Made by a program: the position numbers and the translations under genes. Source: Actinomycetota bacterium (GTDB lineage Bacteria; Actinomycetota; Actinomycetes; Nanopelagicales; Nanopelagicaceae). Taken from it: a stretch of DNA of 15,348 nt. The notes under the pieces were generated by a model that ran no database searches, was not told the DNA's origin, and saw nothing but the letters and a program-made list of their open reading frames with translations. The stretch is taken from contig RGYL01000010.1 of the NCBI GenBank assembly GCA_010032085.1, forward strand, positions 1 to 15,348, given 5' to 3'. Of this stretch, positions 6,163-13,193 are shown in pieces (the stretch's first letter is position 1; each line of letters opens with the position of its first letter).

Positions 6163-6664
6163 TATCGAAGGCGATCTCCTCGAAGAAGAAGTAGCGAGCG
6201 ACCCCTACCAAGTAGGAACGACGATTGCGCTTACCGCGCTAGGTCGTCGTGCGAAAAGTAGGGGAGAGCTCTTCTCTCTTCTCAAAAAAAGAGGAATTGC
6301 CGAAGAAGTGGCGAATGCAATTCTCTTTCGCCTCCAAGAACAGGGCTTTGTAAACGATTATGAGTTTGCTCGTTATTGGAGCGAATCCCGCCAGCGCACC
6401 AAGAAAGTCTCACGGCGGATAATCATTGGCGAGCTCCGTTCAAAAGGAATTAGCGATGAGATTATCGAATGGATAACAAGTGATATCTCAGATGATGCCG
6501 AGTATGAGAATGCACTTAATTTTGCAACTCGCAAGGCTCGCTCCTATGCGAAATTAGAACCACCGATCGCATACCGCAGACTCCATGGAGCGCTCTCGCG
6601 AAGGGGTTTCTCTGGAAGTATCGTTACTAGAGTCATACAGGAGTTAGGAATTTCGGCGAGATAG
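6149..6664 (+). CDS. recX: RecA regulatory protein RecX
   Basis: RecX binds RecA filaments and limits their growth and activity. The 171-residue product (from ATG 6149) shows the family's tandem three-helix repeats: ALTALGRRAKSRGELFSLLKKRG, then VANAILFRLQEQGFVNDYEFARYW with the conserved FVNDYEFA core, and a final repeat ending YRRLHGALSRRGFSGSIV. It overlaps recA by 14 bases, the usual recA–recX coupling that keeps RecX below RecA levels. An in-frame ATG at 6122 is possible, but its extra residues are only the recA 3' end read in another frame. Length is normal for actinobacterial RecX. A 21-base gap leads to miaB, probably the same transcript. Confidence 0.9.
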   Translation: MSSSNIEGDLLEEEVASDPYQVGTTIALTALGRRAKSRGELFSLLKKRGIAEEVANAILFRLQEQGFVNDYEFARYWSESRQRTKKVSRRIIIGELRSKGISDEIIEWITSDISDDAEYENALNFATRKARSYAKLEPPIAYRRLHGALSRRGFSGSIVTRVIQELGISAR

Positions 6665-6685
6665 CGCGATAGGTACGATTCGCAG

Positions 6686-8107
6686 GTGAGCCGTACCTAT
6701 GTCATCCAGACTCTGGGTTGCCAGATGAATGTCCATGACTCCGAGCGAATTGCCGGTTCACTTGATGCAGCCGGTTATCTTCCAGCCCGTCCCGGGCAAG
6801 ACCCGGATCTCATTGTCTTTAACACTTGCGCTGTTCGTGAGAATGCAGATAACAAGCTTTATGGTCACTTAAGTTTTTTGGCCCCAACCAAAAAGGCCAA
6901 TCCAGATCTTCAAATTGCAATTGGCGGTTGCCTTGCCCAAAAAGATAAAGGCGGCATCATCAAGAAGGCACCTTATGTAGATGTGGTCTTTGGTACTCAT
7001 AACGTTGGCTCACTTCCCGCCCTTCTAGAGCGAGCTCGCATCGAGCAACGTTCTCAAGTTGAGATTAAAGAGGCGCTCGAGCACTTCCCATCCACCCTCC
7101 CGGCTCGTAGACACTCAGCATTTTCAGCTTGGGTCTCAATATCTGTCGGCTGCAATAACACCTGTACTTTCTGCATAGTTCCGCAACTTCGCGGTCGCGA
7201 GAAAGACCGCCCTAGCGATGAGATCATGAAAGAGGTGCGCGCTCTCGTTGATGAGGGCGTTACCGAGATAACGCTTCTTGGCCAAAACGTAAATGCTTAC
7301 GGAGTCGACTTTGGCGATCGCGCTGCTTTTGCAAAGTTGCTCCGGGAGTGCGGGAAAGTGGATGGCTTGGAGCGGGTTCGCTTCATGTCACCTCACCCAC
7401 GTGATTTCACTGATGATGTAATCGAAGCGATGGCCGAGACTCACAATGTGATGCCCCACCTTCATATGCCGCTTCAATCTGGCTCGGATCGAATTTTGCA
7501 AGCGATGCGCCGCTCTTATCGGGTCGATCGATACCGCGCCATCATCGAAAAAGTTCGCCAAGCGATGCCGCACTCAACTATCACCACAGATGTGATTGTC
7601 GGCTTTCCCGGGGAGAGCGAGGCTGATTTTCAAGCGAGCCTTGATATTTGTAGCGAACTGCGCTTTCTTGCCGCTTACTCCTTTAAATACTCAAAGCGCC
7701 CCGGAACCCCCGCCGCCGAAATGCCCGATCAAATTAGCGAAGAGGTAGTCGCAGAGCGCTACGACCGATTGCACCAGCGATTAAATGAGGTCTCGCTCTC
7801 GGTGAATGAAGATGTCATTGGCAAAGAGTTAGAAGTCTTGATCACAGATATTGAGTCAGGTAGAGCCCAAGGAAAAAGTAGAGACTTTCGCTTAGTCCAC
7901 TTTGATTTACAAGGCTCCGAAGGGGCGCGTCCGGGCGACCTTGCTACTGTAAAAATAATTAGCGCAAAGCCTCACTTCATCATGGGAGAGAGGATTTCTA
8001 TTCGCAGCTCCCGAGGCGGGGATGCCTTTGAGATTCGAAAACTAGAAGCTGAGACAAACGGCATATTTCTTGGCGTCCCGCAGCTAAAGAGTTCACTCGT
8101 TAAATGA
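6686..8107 (+). CDS. miaB: tRNA-2-methylthio-N6-dimethylallyladenosine synthase MiaB
   Basis: MiaB adds the 2-methylthio group to isopentenyl-A37 in tRNAs reading UNN codons, using two Fe-S clusters and S-adenosylmethionine. The 473-residue protein starts at a GTG (6686). Cluster-binding cysteines are visible: C12, C48 and C82 for the N-terminal methylthiotransferase cluster, and C156, C160, C163 in the radical-SAM CxxxCxxC (GCNNTCTFC). The SAM-domain motifs TDVIVGFPGESEADF and SFKYSKRPGTPA are typical of MiaB. A C-terminal TRAM domain (from about residue 380, IGKELEVLITDIESGRAQG) completes the layout. It overlaps miaA by 4 bases (ATGA), so the enzyme and the one that makes its substrate are translated together. 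RimO, its paralogue, is encoded at the window's left edge. Confidence 0.95.
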   Translation: MSRTYVIQTLGCQMNVHDSERIAGSLDAAGYLPARPGQDPDLIVFNTCAVRENADNKLYGHLSFLAPTKKANPDLQIAIGGCLAQKDKGGIIKKAPYVDVVFGTHNVGSLPALLERARIEQRSQVEIKEALEHFPSTLPARRHSAFSAWVSISVGCNNTCTFCIVPQLRGREKDRPSDEIMKEVRALVDEGVTEITLLGQNVNAYGVDFGDRAAFAKLLRECGKVDGLERVRFMSPHPRDFTDDVIEAMAETHNVMPHLHMPLQSGSDRILQAMRRSYRVDRYRAIIEKVRQAMPHSTITTDVIVGFPGESEADFQASLDICSELRFLAAYSFKYSKRPGTPAAEMPDQISEEVVAERYDRLHQRLNEVSLSVNEDVIGKELEVLITDIESGRAQGKSRDFRLVHFDLQGSEGARPGDLATVKIISAKPHFIMGERISIRSSRGGDAFEIRKLEAETNGIFLGVPQLKSSLVK

Positions 8108-9006
8108 GTTTGACCTTCATAGTTGGGGCAACAGCGACGGGAAAGAGCGAACTCTCAATCGAGCTAGCAAAGCACTTGGGCGCTGAAATAATCAACGCCG
8201 ATTCCATGCAACTTTATCGTGGCATGGATATAGGAACCGCGAAATTGACCGCTGAAGAACGCTCCGGAATACCGCATCATTTAATCGATGTCCTTGAGGT
8301 AACTCAAGATGCATCGGTCGCGGAGTACCAAGGTTGGGCGCGCGGAAAAATCGATGAATTATTGGCGTTGGGAAAGAACGTTGTAGTCGTTGGTGGTACT
8401 GGTCTTTACATAAAGGCAATCCTCGATGAGTTGAATTTTCCAGATACCGACCCAGTCGTTCGAGCTCGCCTAACACTTGAAGCGCAGCAAGTAGGAATTG
8501 ATGAGATGCATGCCAGGCTCACAAAGCTCGATCCAGCAGCGGCGGCAGCGATACCAAAAGAGAATGTTCGTCGAGTTGTGCGAGCACTTGAAGTAATTGA
8601 GATTACCGGAGCGCCATTTACTGCGAACTTACCCAAGGCCGGAGCTTGCTATTACCCAGATGCCAAGCAATTTGGTTTGGTGATGAATCGAGAAGATTTG
8701 AAAGAGCGGATCGATGCTCGGGTAGATGCGATGTGGGCTAGGGGATTTGTTGATGAGGTGCGCGGTTTGATGGAAAAAGGAATCACAAAGGGGCGAACCG
8801 CTCGCGCCGCCCTTGGCTATAACCAAATAATCACTTATTTAGAGGGTTTAGTGAGCGAGGAAGAGGCTAAAGAAGAAACGAAGCGCGCCACTCGTGCCTA
8901 TGCCCGCCGGCAAGAGACCTGGTTCTCGCGTGATGAGCGAATCAATTGGTTAAAGGGTGAAACTCGCGAACGTCTCAGCGCCGTGCTTTCATCTACGATT
9001 GGGTAA
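8104..9006 (+). CDS. miaA: tRNA dimethylallyltransferase MiaA
   Basis: MiaA transfers a dimethylallyl group from DMAPP to A37 of tRNA, making the substrate for MiaB. The 300-residue protein shows the P-loop GATATGKS (residues 8-15), the INADSMQLYRGMDIGTAK segment that contacts the tRNA/DMAPP site, and PHHLIDV. It also has the VVGGTGLYIKAI strand, RVVRALEVIEITG, and the C-terminal RAALGYNQI and ARRQETWFSRD motifs. All are standard MiaA signatures, and the length is normal. Its start overlaps the miaB stop, and dapF follows after 5 bases, so it is mid-operon. No anomaly is visible. Confidence 0.95.
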   Translation: MSLTFIVGATATGKSELSIELAKHLGAEIINADSMQLYRGMDIGTAKLTAEERSGIPHHLIDVLEVTQDASVAEYQGWARGKIDELLALGKNVVVVGGTGLYIKAILDELNFPDTDPVVRARLTLEAQQVGIDEMHARLTKLDPAAAAAIPKENVRRVVRALEVIEITGAPFTANLPKAGACYYPDAKQFGLVMNREDLKERIDARVDAMWARGFVDEVRGLMEKGITKGRTARAALGYNQIITYLEGLVSEEEAKEETKRATRAYARRQETWFSRDERINWLKGETRERLSAVLSSTIG

Positions 9007-9011
9007 TCACG

Positions 9012-9815
9012 ATGAGTTCAATAACAGCCACTTATGGCCACGGCACCGAGAATGATTTTGTAATTATTTACGACCCAAATGGCGAAATTGAATTAAGTGA
9101 ACGCGCAATAAGAAGTATCTGTAACCGGCAAAATGGAGTTGGCGCCGATGGGGTTATAAGAATTCAACAGCAAAACGGTAAGTGGTTTATGGATTATCGA
9201 AATGCCGATGGATCAATTGCCGAGATGTGTGGAAATGGGATCCGGGTGATGGCGCGCTATCTCGTCGAGAGAGGCCATCAAGCTGCTGGAATCTTTCCAA
9301 TTCTCACGCGCGATGGGGCGAAGTTCATAAGCGCCCCAGATTCTGGAGATATAACTGTAAATATGGGACAAGTAGCCCAAGTCGAAGGCGAGATTTCGGC
9401 GAGCGCAAATGGAAATTCTTGGAGCGGGTACAACATAAACGTGGGTAATCCACATGCTGTTGTCTTTGTCGAAGATATAAATCAAGTGGGTGATCTAGCA
9501 ATCGCCCCGTCAGTTTCACCGGATGATTCCTATCCCGATGGTGTAAATGTTGAGTTTGTTCAATTCCTTGAAAGTGGCGAGTTGGCGATGCGAGTTCATG
9601 AACGGGGAGTAGGCGAAACGAGATCCTGTGGGACTGGAACTTGTGCGGTCGCTCTTGCCGCAACTCTTAAAAGAAATAAGCGACTTCCAGCAAAGTGGGT
9701 AATCCATCCACCCGGGGGAAGGCTGGAAGTCGAAATTGATGCCCACTCAAATGCGATTCTCACCGGCCCGGCGGTGCTCGTAAAAGAGGTTGAAATAGGG
9801 GCTTTTCTTGAGTAA
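9012..9815 (+). CDS. dapF: Diaminopimelate epimerase DapF
   Basis: DapF converts LL- to meso-diaminopimelate, the lysine precursor and peptidoglycan cross-linking residue, by a two-cysteine mechanism in the cytoplasm. The 267-residue protein has both catalytic cysteines: C73 in ADGSIAEMCGNGIR and C206 in GVGETRSCGTGTCA. The N-terminal GHGTENDF motif and the central NVGNPHAV strand are also typical. A further cysteine, C211, is usual in this motif. It follows miaA by 5 bases and overlaps hflX by 8 bases, as in the conserved actinobacterial cluster miaA–dapF–hflX. Length is near the family norm of about 270-290. Confidence 0.95.
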   Translation: MSSITATYGHGTENDFVIIYDPNGEIELSERAIRSICNRQNGVGADGVIRIQQQNGKWFMDYRNADGSIAEMCGNGIRVMARYLVERGHQAAGIFPILTRDGAKFISAPDSGDITVNMGQVAQVEGEISASANGNSWSGYNINVGNPHAVVFVEDINQVGDLAIAPSVSPDDSYPDGVNVEFVQFLESGELAMRVHERGVGETRSCGTGTCAVALAATLKRNKRLPAKWVIHPPGGRLEVEIDAHSNAILTGPAVLVKEVEIGAFLE

Positions 9816-11250
9816 GCCCCGTGATGAGGAGTTTGAGCAACTCCTTCAAGAGAGCGCCGATCTCGCCGCCGAGTTTGATTCGGAGATCTTCATCCCCGAT
9901 TCGTTTGACTCAACCCAGCGAGATTTGAGCGATCGCCAAGCGCTTCGACGTGTAGCGGGTCTGTCTACAGAGCTAACTGATATCTCTGAGGCGGAATATC
10001 GCAAACTTAGATTAGAGCGGGTTGTTTTAGTTGGAGTTTGGACTGAAGGTTCGATAAAGGATGCCGAGAATTCAATGGCTGAATTAGCGGCACTTGCTGA
10101 AACTGCTGGTTCCGAAGTTCTAGATGCGTTAATCCAAAGGCGGGATAAGCCAGACCCAGCGACCTTTATCGGTTCGGGAAAGGTAAGTGAGTTAAAGGGC
10201 GTTGTTAAATCAACCGGCGCCGATACCGTGATTTGCGATGGTGAGTTAAGTCCGGGGCAACTTCGAAATTTAGAAGATAAAGTGAAAGTAAAAGTTGTGG
10301 ATCGCACCGCTTTGATTCTCGACATTTTTGCTCAACATGCGAAAAGCAAAGAAGGTAAAGCGCAAGTGGAGCTGGCTCAAGTTAGTTATATGTTGCCAAG
10401 GCTTCGCGGTTGGGGTGATTCGCTCTCGCGCCAAGCCGGTGGAATAGGCGGCCGTGGACCTGGTGAAACGAAAATTGAAGTAGATCGCCGCCGCATCCGC
10501 GACAAGATGGCGAAGTTGCGCCGGGAGATCGCAGAGATGAAAGTTGCTCGCGATACCAAAAGGCAAGAGCGAAAACGAAATTCAATCCCCTCAGTTGCCA
10601 TAGCTGGATATACAAATGCTGGAAAATCCTCACTACTAAATCGCCTAACAAATGCCGGGGTATTGGTACAGAACGCCCTCTTTGCCACCCTTGATCCCAC
10701 AGTAAGAAAATCCGAGACTAAAGATGGCCGGGTTTACACACTTAGCGACACGGTGGGATTTGTTAAGCACCTTCCGCATGAATTAATTGACGCCTTTAAA
10801 TCAACGCTAGAGGAGGTATCAGGCGCTGATTTGATAGTCCATGTCGTTGATGGCTCACACCAAGATCCGCTCGGCCAAATCAAAGCGGTGCGCGAAGTAG
10901 TAAGAGATATCGGGGGCGAGAAAATCCCCGAAATTATCGCGCTAAATAAGGCAGATATTGCAGACCCGGAAGTTATCCGTCTTGTGATGCGCGAGGAACC
11001 TGATGCTTATCCAATCTCGGTGCATACCGGAGCTGGGATTGAGGCGTTAATTGCTGCGATTGAAGGCTCTCTTCCAAGGCCAAAAGTTGAGGTGCGCACT
11101 CTCATTCCTTATAACCGAGGCGATCTTGTAAGTCGAATACATGAAGAGGGCGAGATTATTAGTGAGGAGCATTTAGAGAATGGGACATCGCTACATGCAA
11201 GAGTTGATGGAGCGCTCGCGCATTTACTAGAGAAGTTTGTAAGGGTTTAA
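9808..11250 (+). CDS. hflX: GTPase HflX
   Basis: HflX is a ribosome-associated GTPase that splits stalled or hibernating 70S ribosomes. The 480-residue protein starts at a TTG (9808) overlapping the dapF end. The N-terminal nucleotide-binding domain (about 70-200) holds the ATFIGSGKVSEL motif. The linker carries the signature GGIGGRGPGETKIE (211-224). The G domain has G1 GYTNAGKSS (267-275), G3 DTVGF (314-318) and G4 NKAD (380-383). A long acidic N-terminal extension (1-65) precedes the conserved part, common in actinobacterial HflX. A C-terminal domain of about 70 residues follows G4/G5. Its stop overlaps the 3' end of the convergent lexA by 3 bases, with no room for an intrinsic terminator between them. 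Confidence 0.93.
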   Translation: MSKPRDEEFEQLLQESADLAAEFDSEIFIPDSFDSTQRDLSDRQALRRVAGLSTELTDISEAEYRKLRLERVVLVGVWTEGSIKDAENSMAELAALAETAGSEVLDALIQRRDKPDPATFIGSGKVSELKGVVKSTGADTVICDGELSPGQLRNLEDKVKVKVVDRTALILDIFAQHAKSKEGKAQVELAQVSYMLPRLRGWGDSLSRQAGGIGGRGPGETKIEVDRRRIRDKMAKLRREIAEMKVARDTKRQERKRNSIPSVAIAGYTNAGKSSLLNRLTNAGVLVQNALFATLDPTVRKSETKDGRVYTLSDTVGFVKHLPHELIDAFKSTLEEVSGADLIVHVVDGSHQDPLGQIKAVREVVRDIGGEKIPEIIALNKADIADPEVIRLVMREEPDAYPISVHTGAGIEALIAAIEGSLPRPKVEVRTLIPYNRGDLVSRIHEEGEIISEEHLENGTSLHARVDGALAHLLEKFVRV

Positions 11251-11912
11251 CGAACGGAACGAAGTACCGCGGTAACCTTTCCGAGAATCTCGCAGTTATC
11301 GCCATTTATTGGGGCGTAGTTATCGTTGGCGGGAAGCAGCCAGATATGGCCATCTTTCTTCGAGAAGGTCTTAACGGTTGCTTCGCCATCAATCATCGCA
11401 GCAACAATTTCACCTTTGTTGCAATCTTTTTGTGCGCGGATAACAACGTAATCGCCATCGCAAATTGCGGCATCGACCATTGAATCACCGACAACTTTCA
11501 ACATGAATAATTCACCCTCGCCCACAATTGCAGCAGGAAGCGGGAAGAGTTCTTCTACATTCTGCTCGGCAAGAATCGGACCACCAGCTGCGATTCGACC
11601 GACGAGTGGGATGTTATGGGTGCGCTCCGGTTTAATATCTTCAAATCTCTCATCACCCGGTGTTAATACTTCAAGGGCGCGACCACGAGATGGATCACGA
11701 CGGATCCAACCCTTTGCCTCGAGGGCCTCTAATTGGTACTTAACGCTTGAGGGGGAGGCTAGGCCGGCGGCATCGCCAATCTCTCGCATCGAAGGCGGGT
11801 AGCCCTTCTCTTCCATGGCGCTCTTAATAGCTTCAAGGATCTTGAGTTGCCTTGAGGTGAGGCCATTCTCATCAACGGGGCCATCGGGTAGTTCGGAAAC
11901 CTTTGGAGTCAT
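11247..11912 (-). CDS. lexA: SOS repressor LexA
   Basis: LexA represses DNA-damage genes and cleaves itself when bound by RecA filaments. The 221-residue product has an N-terminal winged HTH (about 18-82; GYPPSMREIGDAAGLASPSSVKYQLEAL region), a cleavage site at A109-G110 in GRIAAGGPI, and the catalytic Ser144 (GDSMVDA) and Lys181 (EATVKTF). It is therefore an intact self-cleaving repressor. The ATG at 11912 coincides with the predicted transcription start of a promoter at 11919-11947, so the mRNA is probably leaderless. Two LexA-box-like sites overlap that promoter, indicating autoregulation. The gene is divergent from a LysM protein gene and convergent with hflX. Perfect LexA boxes upstream of recA/P450 and of the LysM gene show likely targets. 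Confidence 0.95.
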   Translation of the reverse strand: MTPKVSELPDGPVDENGLTSRQLKILEAIKSAMEEKGYPPSMREIGDAAGLASPSSVKYQLEALEAKGWIRRDPSRGRALEVLTPGDERFEDIKPERTHNIPLVGRIAAGGPILAEQNVEELFPLPAAIVGEGELFMLKVVGDSMVDAAICDGDYVVIRAQKDCNKGEIVAAMIDGEATVKTFSKKDGHIWLLPANDNYAPINGDNCEILGKVTAVLRSVR

Positions 11913-11918
11913 GGCCCT

Positions 11919-11947
11919 AGGTTAGAACAAATTTACGAGAATTTCAA
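11919..11947 (-). promoter_or_regulatory. lexA promoter, probably leaderless
   Basis: Read on the minus strand: -35 TTGAAA (11942-11947), a 17-bp spacer and -10 TAACCT (11919-11924). Transcription would start about 6-7 bases on, at or next to the A of the lexA ATG (11912). Both candidate LexA sites overlap it. Elements are read by eye, not mapped. Confidence 0.6.
11925..11936. promoter_or_regulatory. Degenerate LexA half-site in the lexA promoter spacer
   Basis: GAACAAATTTAC keeps the left half GAAC and the AAAT core of the recA box but has two mismatches in the right half. It fills the spacer between the lexA -10 and -35 and lies 21 bp (centre to centre) from the next box, two helical turns. 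Confidence 0.4.
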
Positions 11948-11957
11948 ACAAATGTTC
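11946..11957. promoter_or_regulatory. LexA box overlapping the lexA -35
   Basis: AAACAAATGTTC differs from the perfect recA box by one base (A for G at the first position). It overlaps the outer bases of the predicted lexA -35 element, fitting self-repression. Confidence 0.65.
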
Positions 11958-12003
11958 TAAAAAAACTTGCCGATGTCAGTGGCGGGGTGTACCTTTTGCT
12001 TTA

Positions 12004-12015
12004 GAACAGACGTTC
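12004..12015. promoter_or_regulatory. LexA box upstream of the LysM gene
   Basis: GAACAGACGTTC is a perfect GAAC-N4-GTTC palindrome, flanked by TA and GA. It lies 58 bp before the LysM gene start and is about 90 bp from the lexA start, so it most likely serves the LysM gene. A possible -35 TTGCTT lies at 11996-12001. No convincing -10 was found. Confidence 0.8.
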
Positions 12016-12073
12016 GAAGAGTATCCCCGCTCTCAACGATCTTTCTGGAAAACGCTAGAAGTAGCTGGAGAGA

Positions 12074-12427
12074 ATGATGTCGACGATCGCTTTTAATCCG
12101 TCCCCCTTAAGGAGCAATTCGCAAGTTCGCCTCACCCCCCGAGGTCGATTAGTCGCGAGGCTCGCGGTAGTCACATCTCTCTCCATCTTGCTTCTTGCTG
12201 GTTTTTCGCTATTTTCTGGGGCCACTGCTGGATCTGAAGATTCAATCTCCTCAACCCCATATGTGAAAATCACGGTTAAGCCCGGGGAGTCCTTGTGGTC
12301 AATAGCCGCGAACTTGAGTGGCTCAGGAGATAAGCGGGAGATGGTTGATGAACTTATTTCGGTTAATCGCCTAAAGTCCCCAGAGTTGGTCGCAGGGCAG
12401 AAGATCTATATCCCGACACGCCCTTAG
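12074..12427 (+). CDS. Membrane-anchored LysM protein, candidate SOS cell-division inhibitor (YneA/DivS/Rv2719c-like position)
   Basis: The 117-residue product has a basic N-terminus, one membrane segment (about residues 29-49), a short Ser-rich linker and a single C-terminal LysM domain (about 63-114). The LysM motifs VKPGESLWSIA and VNRLKSPELVAGQKIYIP are clear. This makes a short type II membrane protein with its peptidoglycan-binding domain outside. In Bacillus (yneA), Corynebacterium (divS) and Mycobacterium (Rv2719c) the gene divergent from lexA encodes a small SOS-induced membrane protein that blocks or delays division, several with LysM. Here a perfect LexA box lies upstream, which supports the same role. 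Two consecutive ATGs (12074, 12077) follow a GGAGAG site, so either may be the start. Function is inferred from position, box and layout, not from close similarity. Confidence 0.8.
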   Translation: MMSTIAFNPSPLRSNSQVRLTPRGRLVARLAVVTSLSILLLAGFSLFSGATAGSEDSISSTPYVKITVKPGESLWSIAANLSGSGDKREMVDELISVNRLKSPELVAGQKIYIPTRP

Positions 12428-12439
12428 CCTTCTCTAAGG
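12422..12439 (+). terminator. Weak hairpin at the end of the LysM gene
   Basis: CCTTAG, loop CCTTCT, CTAAGG: a 6-bp stem including the LysM stop codon. No T-run follows, so it is at best a weak terminator or an mRNA 3'-end stabiliser. Confidence 0.3.
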
Positions 12440-12472
12440 TGATTGCCAACTCTCAACCCTTGCTTTACTCTT

Positions 12473-12490
12473 ACCCCTAGATATTGGGGT
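12473..12490. promoter_or_regulatory. NrdR box 1 upstream of nrdR
   Basis: The 18-bp site beginning ACCCCTAGAT and ending ATTGGGGT is an imperfect palindrome. Its central ten bases, CTAGATATTG, match the published NrdR-box core CwAtATaTwG at nine positions. It lies about 97 bases before the nrdR start. Confidence 0.6.
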
Positions 12491-12504
12491 GAAAAGGCGC
12501 TAGA

Positions 12505-12520
12505 CTTCCATAAGTAGTGG
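12505..12520. promoter_or_regulatory. NrdR box 2 upstream of nrdR
   Basis: The core CCATAAGTAG (12508-12517) matches the NrdR core at seven of ten positions. Its centre is 31 bp from that of box 1, three helical turns, the usual spacing of NrdR box pairs. A TAGACT hexamer (12501-12506) between the boxes could be a -10. Confidence 0.5.
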
Positions 12521-12586
12521 TTCAAAGCCGAATCGCCAATACACCCAAAGTCTGATTTTTCCCAGCATTGAGAGGAATGACACGCC

Positions 12587-13081
12587 GTGAACTGTCCCTT
12601 CTGTCGCAACGAGGAGTCTCGAGTAATCGACTCCCGTCCTGCCGATGAGGGCACAGCTATCCGCCGTCGTCGTGAATGCACAACCTGCGGCTCTCGCTTC
12701 TCCACCCAGGAAACTGCAGTTCTCTCAATCATCAAGCGAAGTGGCGCGACTGAACCCTTCAGCCGCGAGAAGGTCATTAATGGCGTCCGCAAGGCCTGCC
12801 AGAACCGACCTGTCTCCGACGATGATCTGGCACTCCTAGCCCAGCGGGTTGAGGAGTCGCTCCGTGCGACCGGCCAGGCTGAGATAGAGGCCCAAGAAGT
12901 GGGTATGGCGATTCTCTCACCGCTACGCGAACTCGATGAGGTGGCTTACCTGCGATATGCCTCGGTATACCGTAACTTTTCCTCCCTTGAAGATTTCGAA
13001 GGTGAGATCGCACTTCTCCGCGCCATCCCTTCCGAGAAAATCTCGGAGTCGAAACAAGTTTCTTCCCCGCAACTTAAATGA
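12587..13081 (+). CDS. nrdR: Transcriptional repressor NrdR
   Basis: NrdR senses adenine nucleotides and represses ribonucleotide reductase genes. The 164-residue product has the N-terminal zinc ribbon (C3, C6, C31, C34: MNCPFC ... CTTCGSRF) and an ATP-cone domain (about 48-138; KRSGATEPFSREKVINGVRKAC, then VAYLRYASVYRNF). It starts at GTG 12587, which gives the near-invariant MNCPFC start. A GAGAGG site lies about 11 bases before it. The neighbour nrdJ is the expected target, and two NrdR-box-like sites upstream imply that NrdR also controls its own transcription. Length is slightly above the usual 150-155 because of a short polar tail. Confidence 0.95.
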   Translation: MNCPFCRNEESRVIDSRPADEGTAIRRRRECTTCGSRFSTQETAVLSIIKRSGATEPFSREKVINGVRKACQNRPVSDDDLALLAQRVEESLRATGQAEIEAQEVGMAILSPLRELDEVAYLRYASVYRNFSSLEDFEGEIALLRAIPSEKISESKQVSSPQLK

Positions 13082-13084
13082 TGT

Positions 13085-13121
13085 GTCCGATAAGTAGTTG
13101 AGAAAACTGAATATCTATCGC
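13085..13121. promoter_or_regulatory. Possible NrdR-box pair upstream of nrdJ
   Basis: The core CGATAAGTAG (13088-13097) shares ATAAGTAGT exactly with box 2 of nrdR. A second weak site, GAATATCTAT (13109-13118), lies 21 bp away centre to centre (two helical turns). Both match the NrdR core at seven of ten positions. The rest of the 112-base gap is AT-rich and holds no recognised riboswitch. Confidence 0.35.
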
Positions 13122-13193
13122 ATTAAAAAGTAAGAAAAGCAGTAAAAACAAAACTAAAGATTCAGAATTAATTAAGAGACGGAGAAAAAGAGA

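Noticed and set aside
13082..13193. Cobalamin riboswitch before the B12-dependent reductase nrdJ
   Set aside because: The gap is only 112 bases, is AT-rich and shows no B12-box-like conserved stretch; cobalamin riboswitches are about 200 bases.
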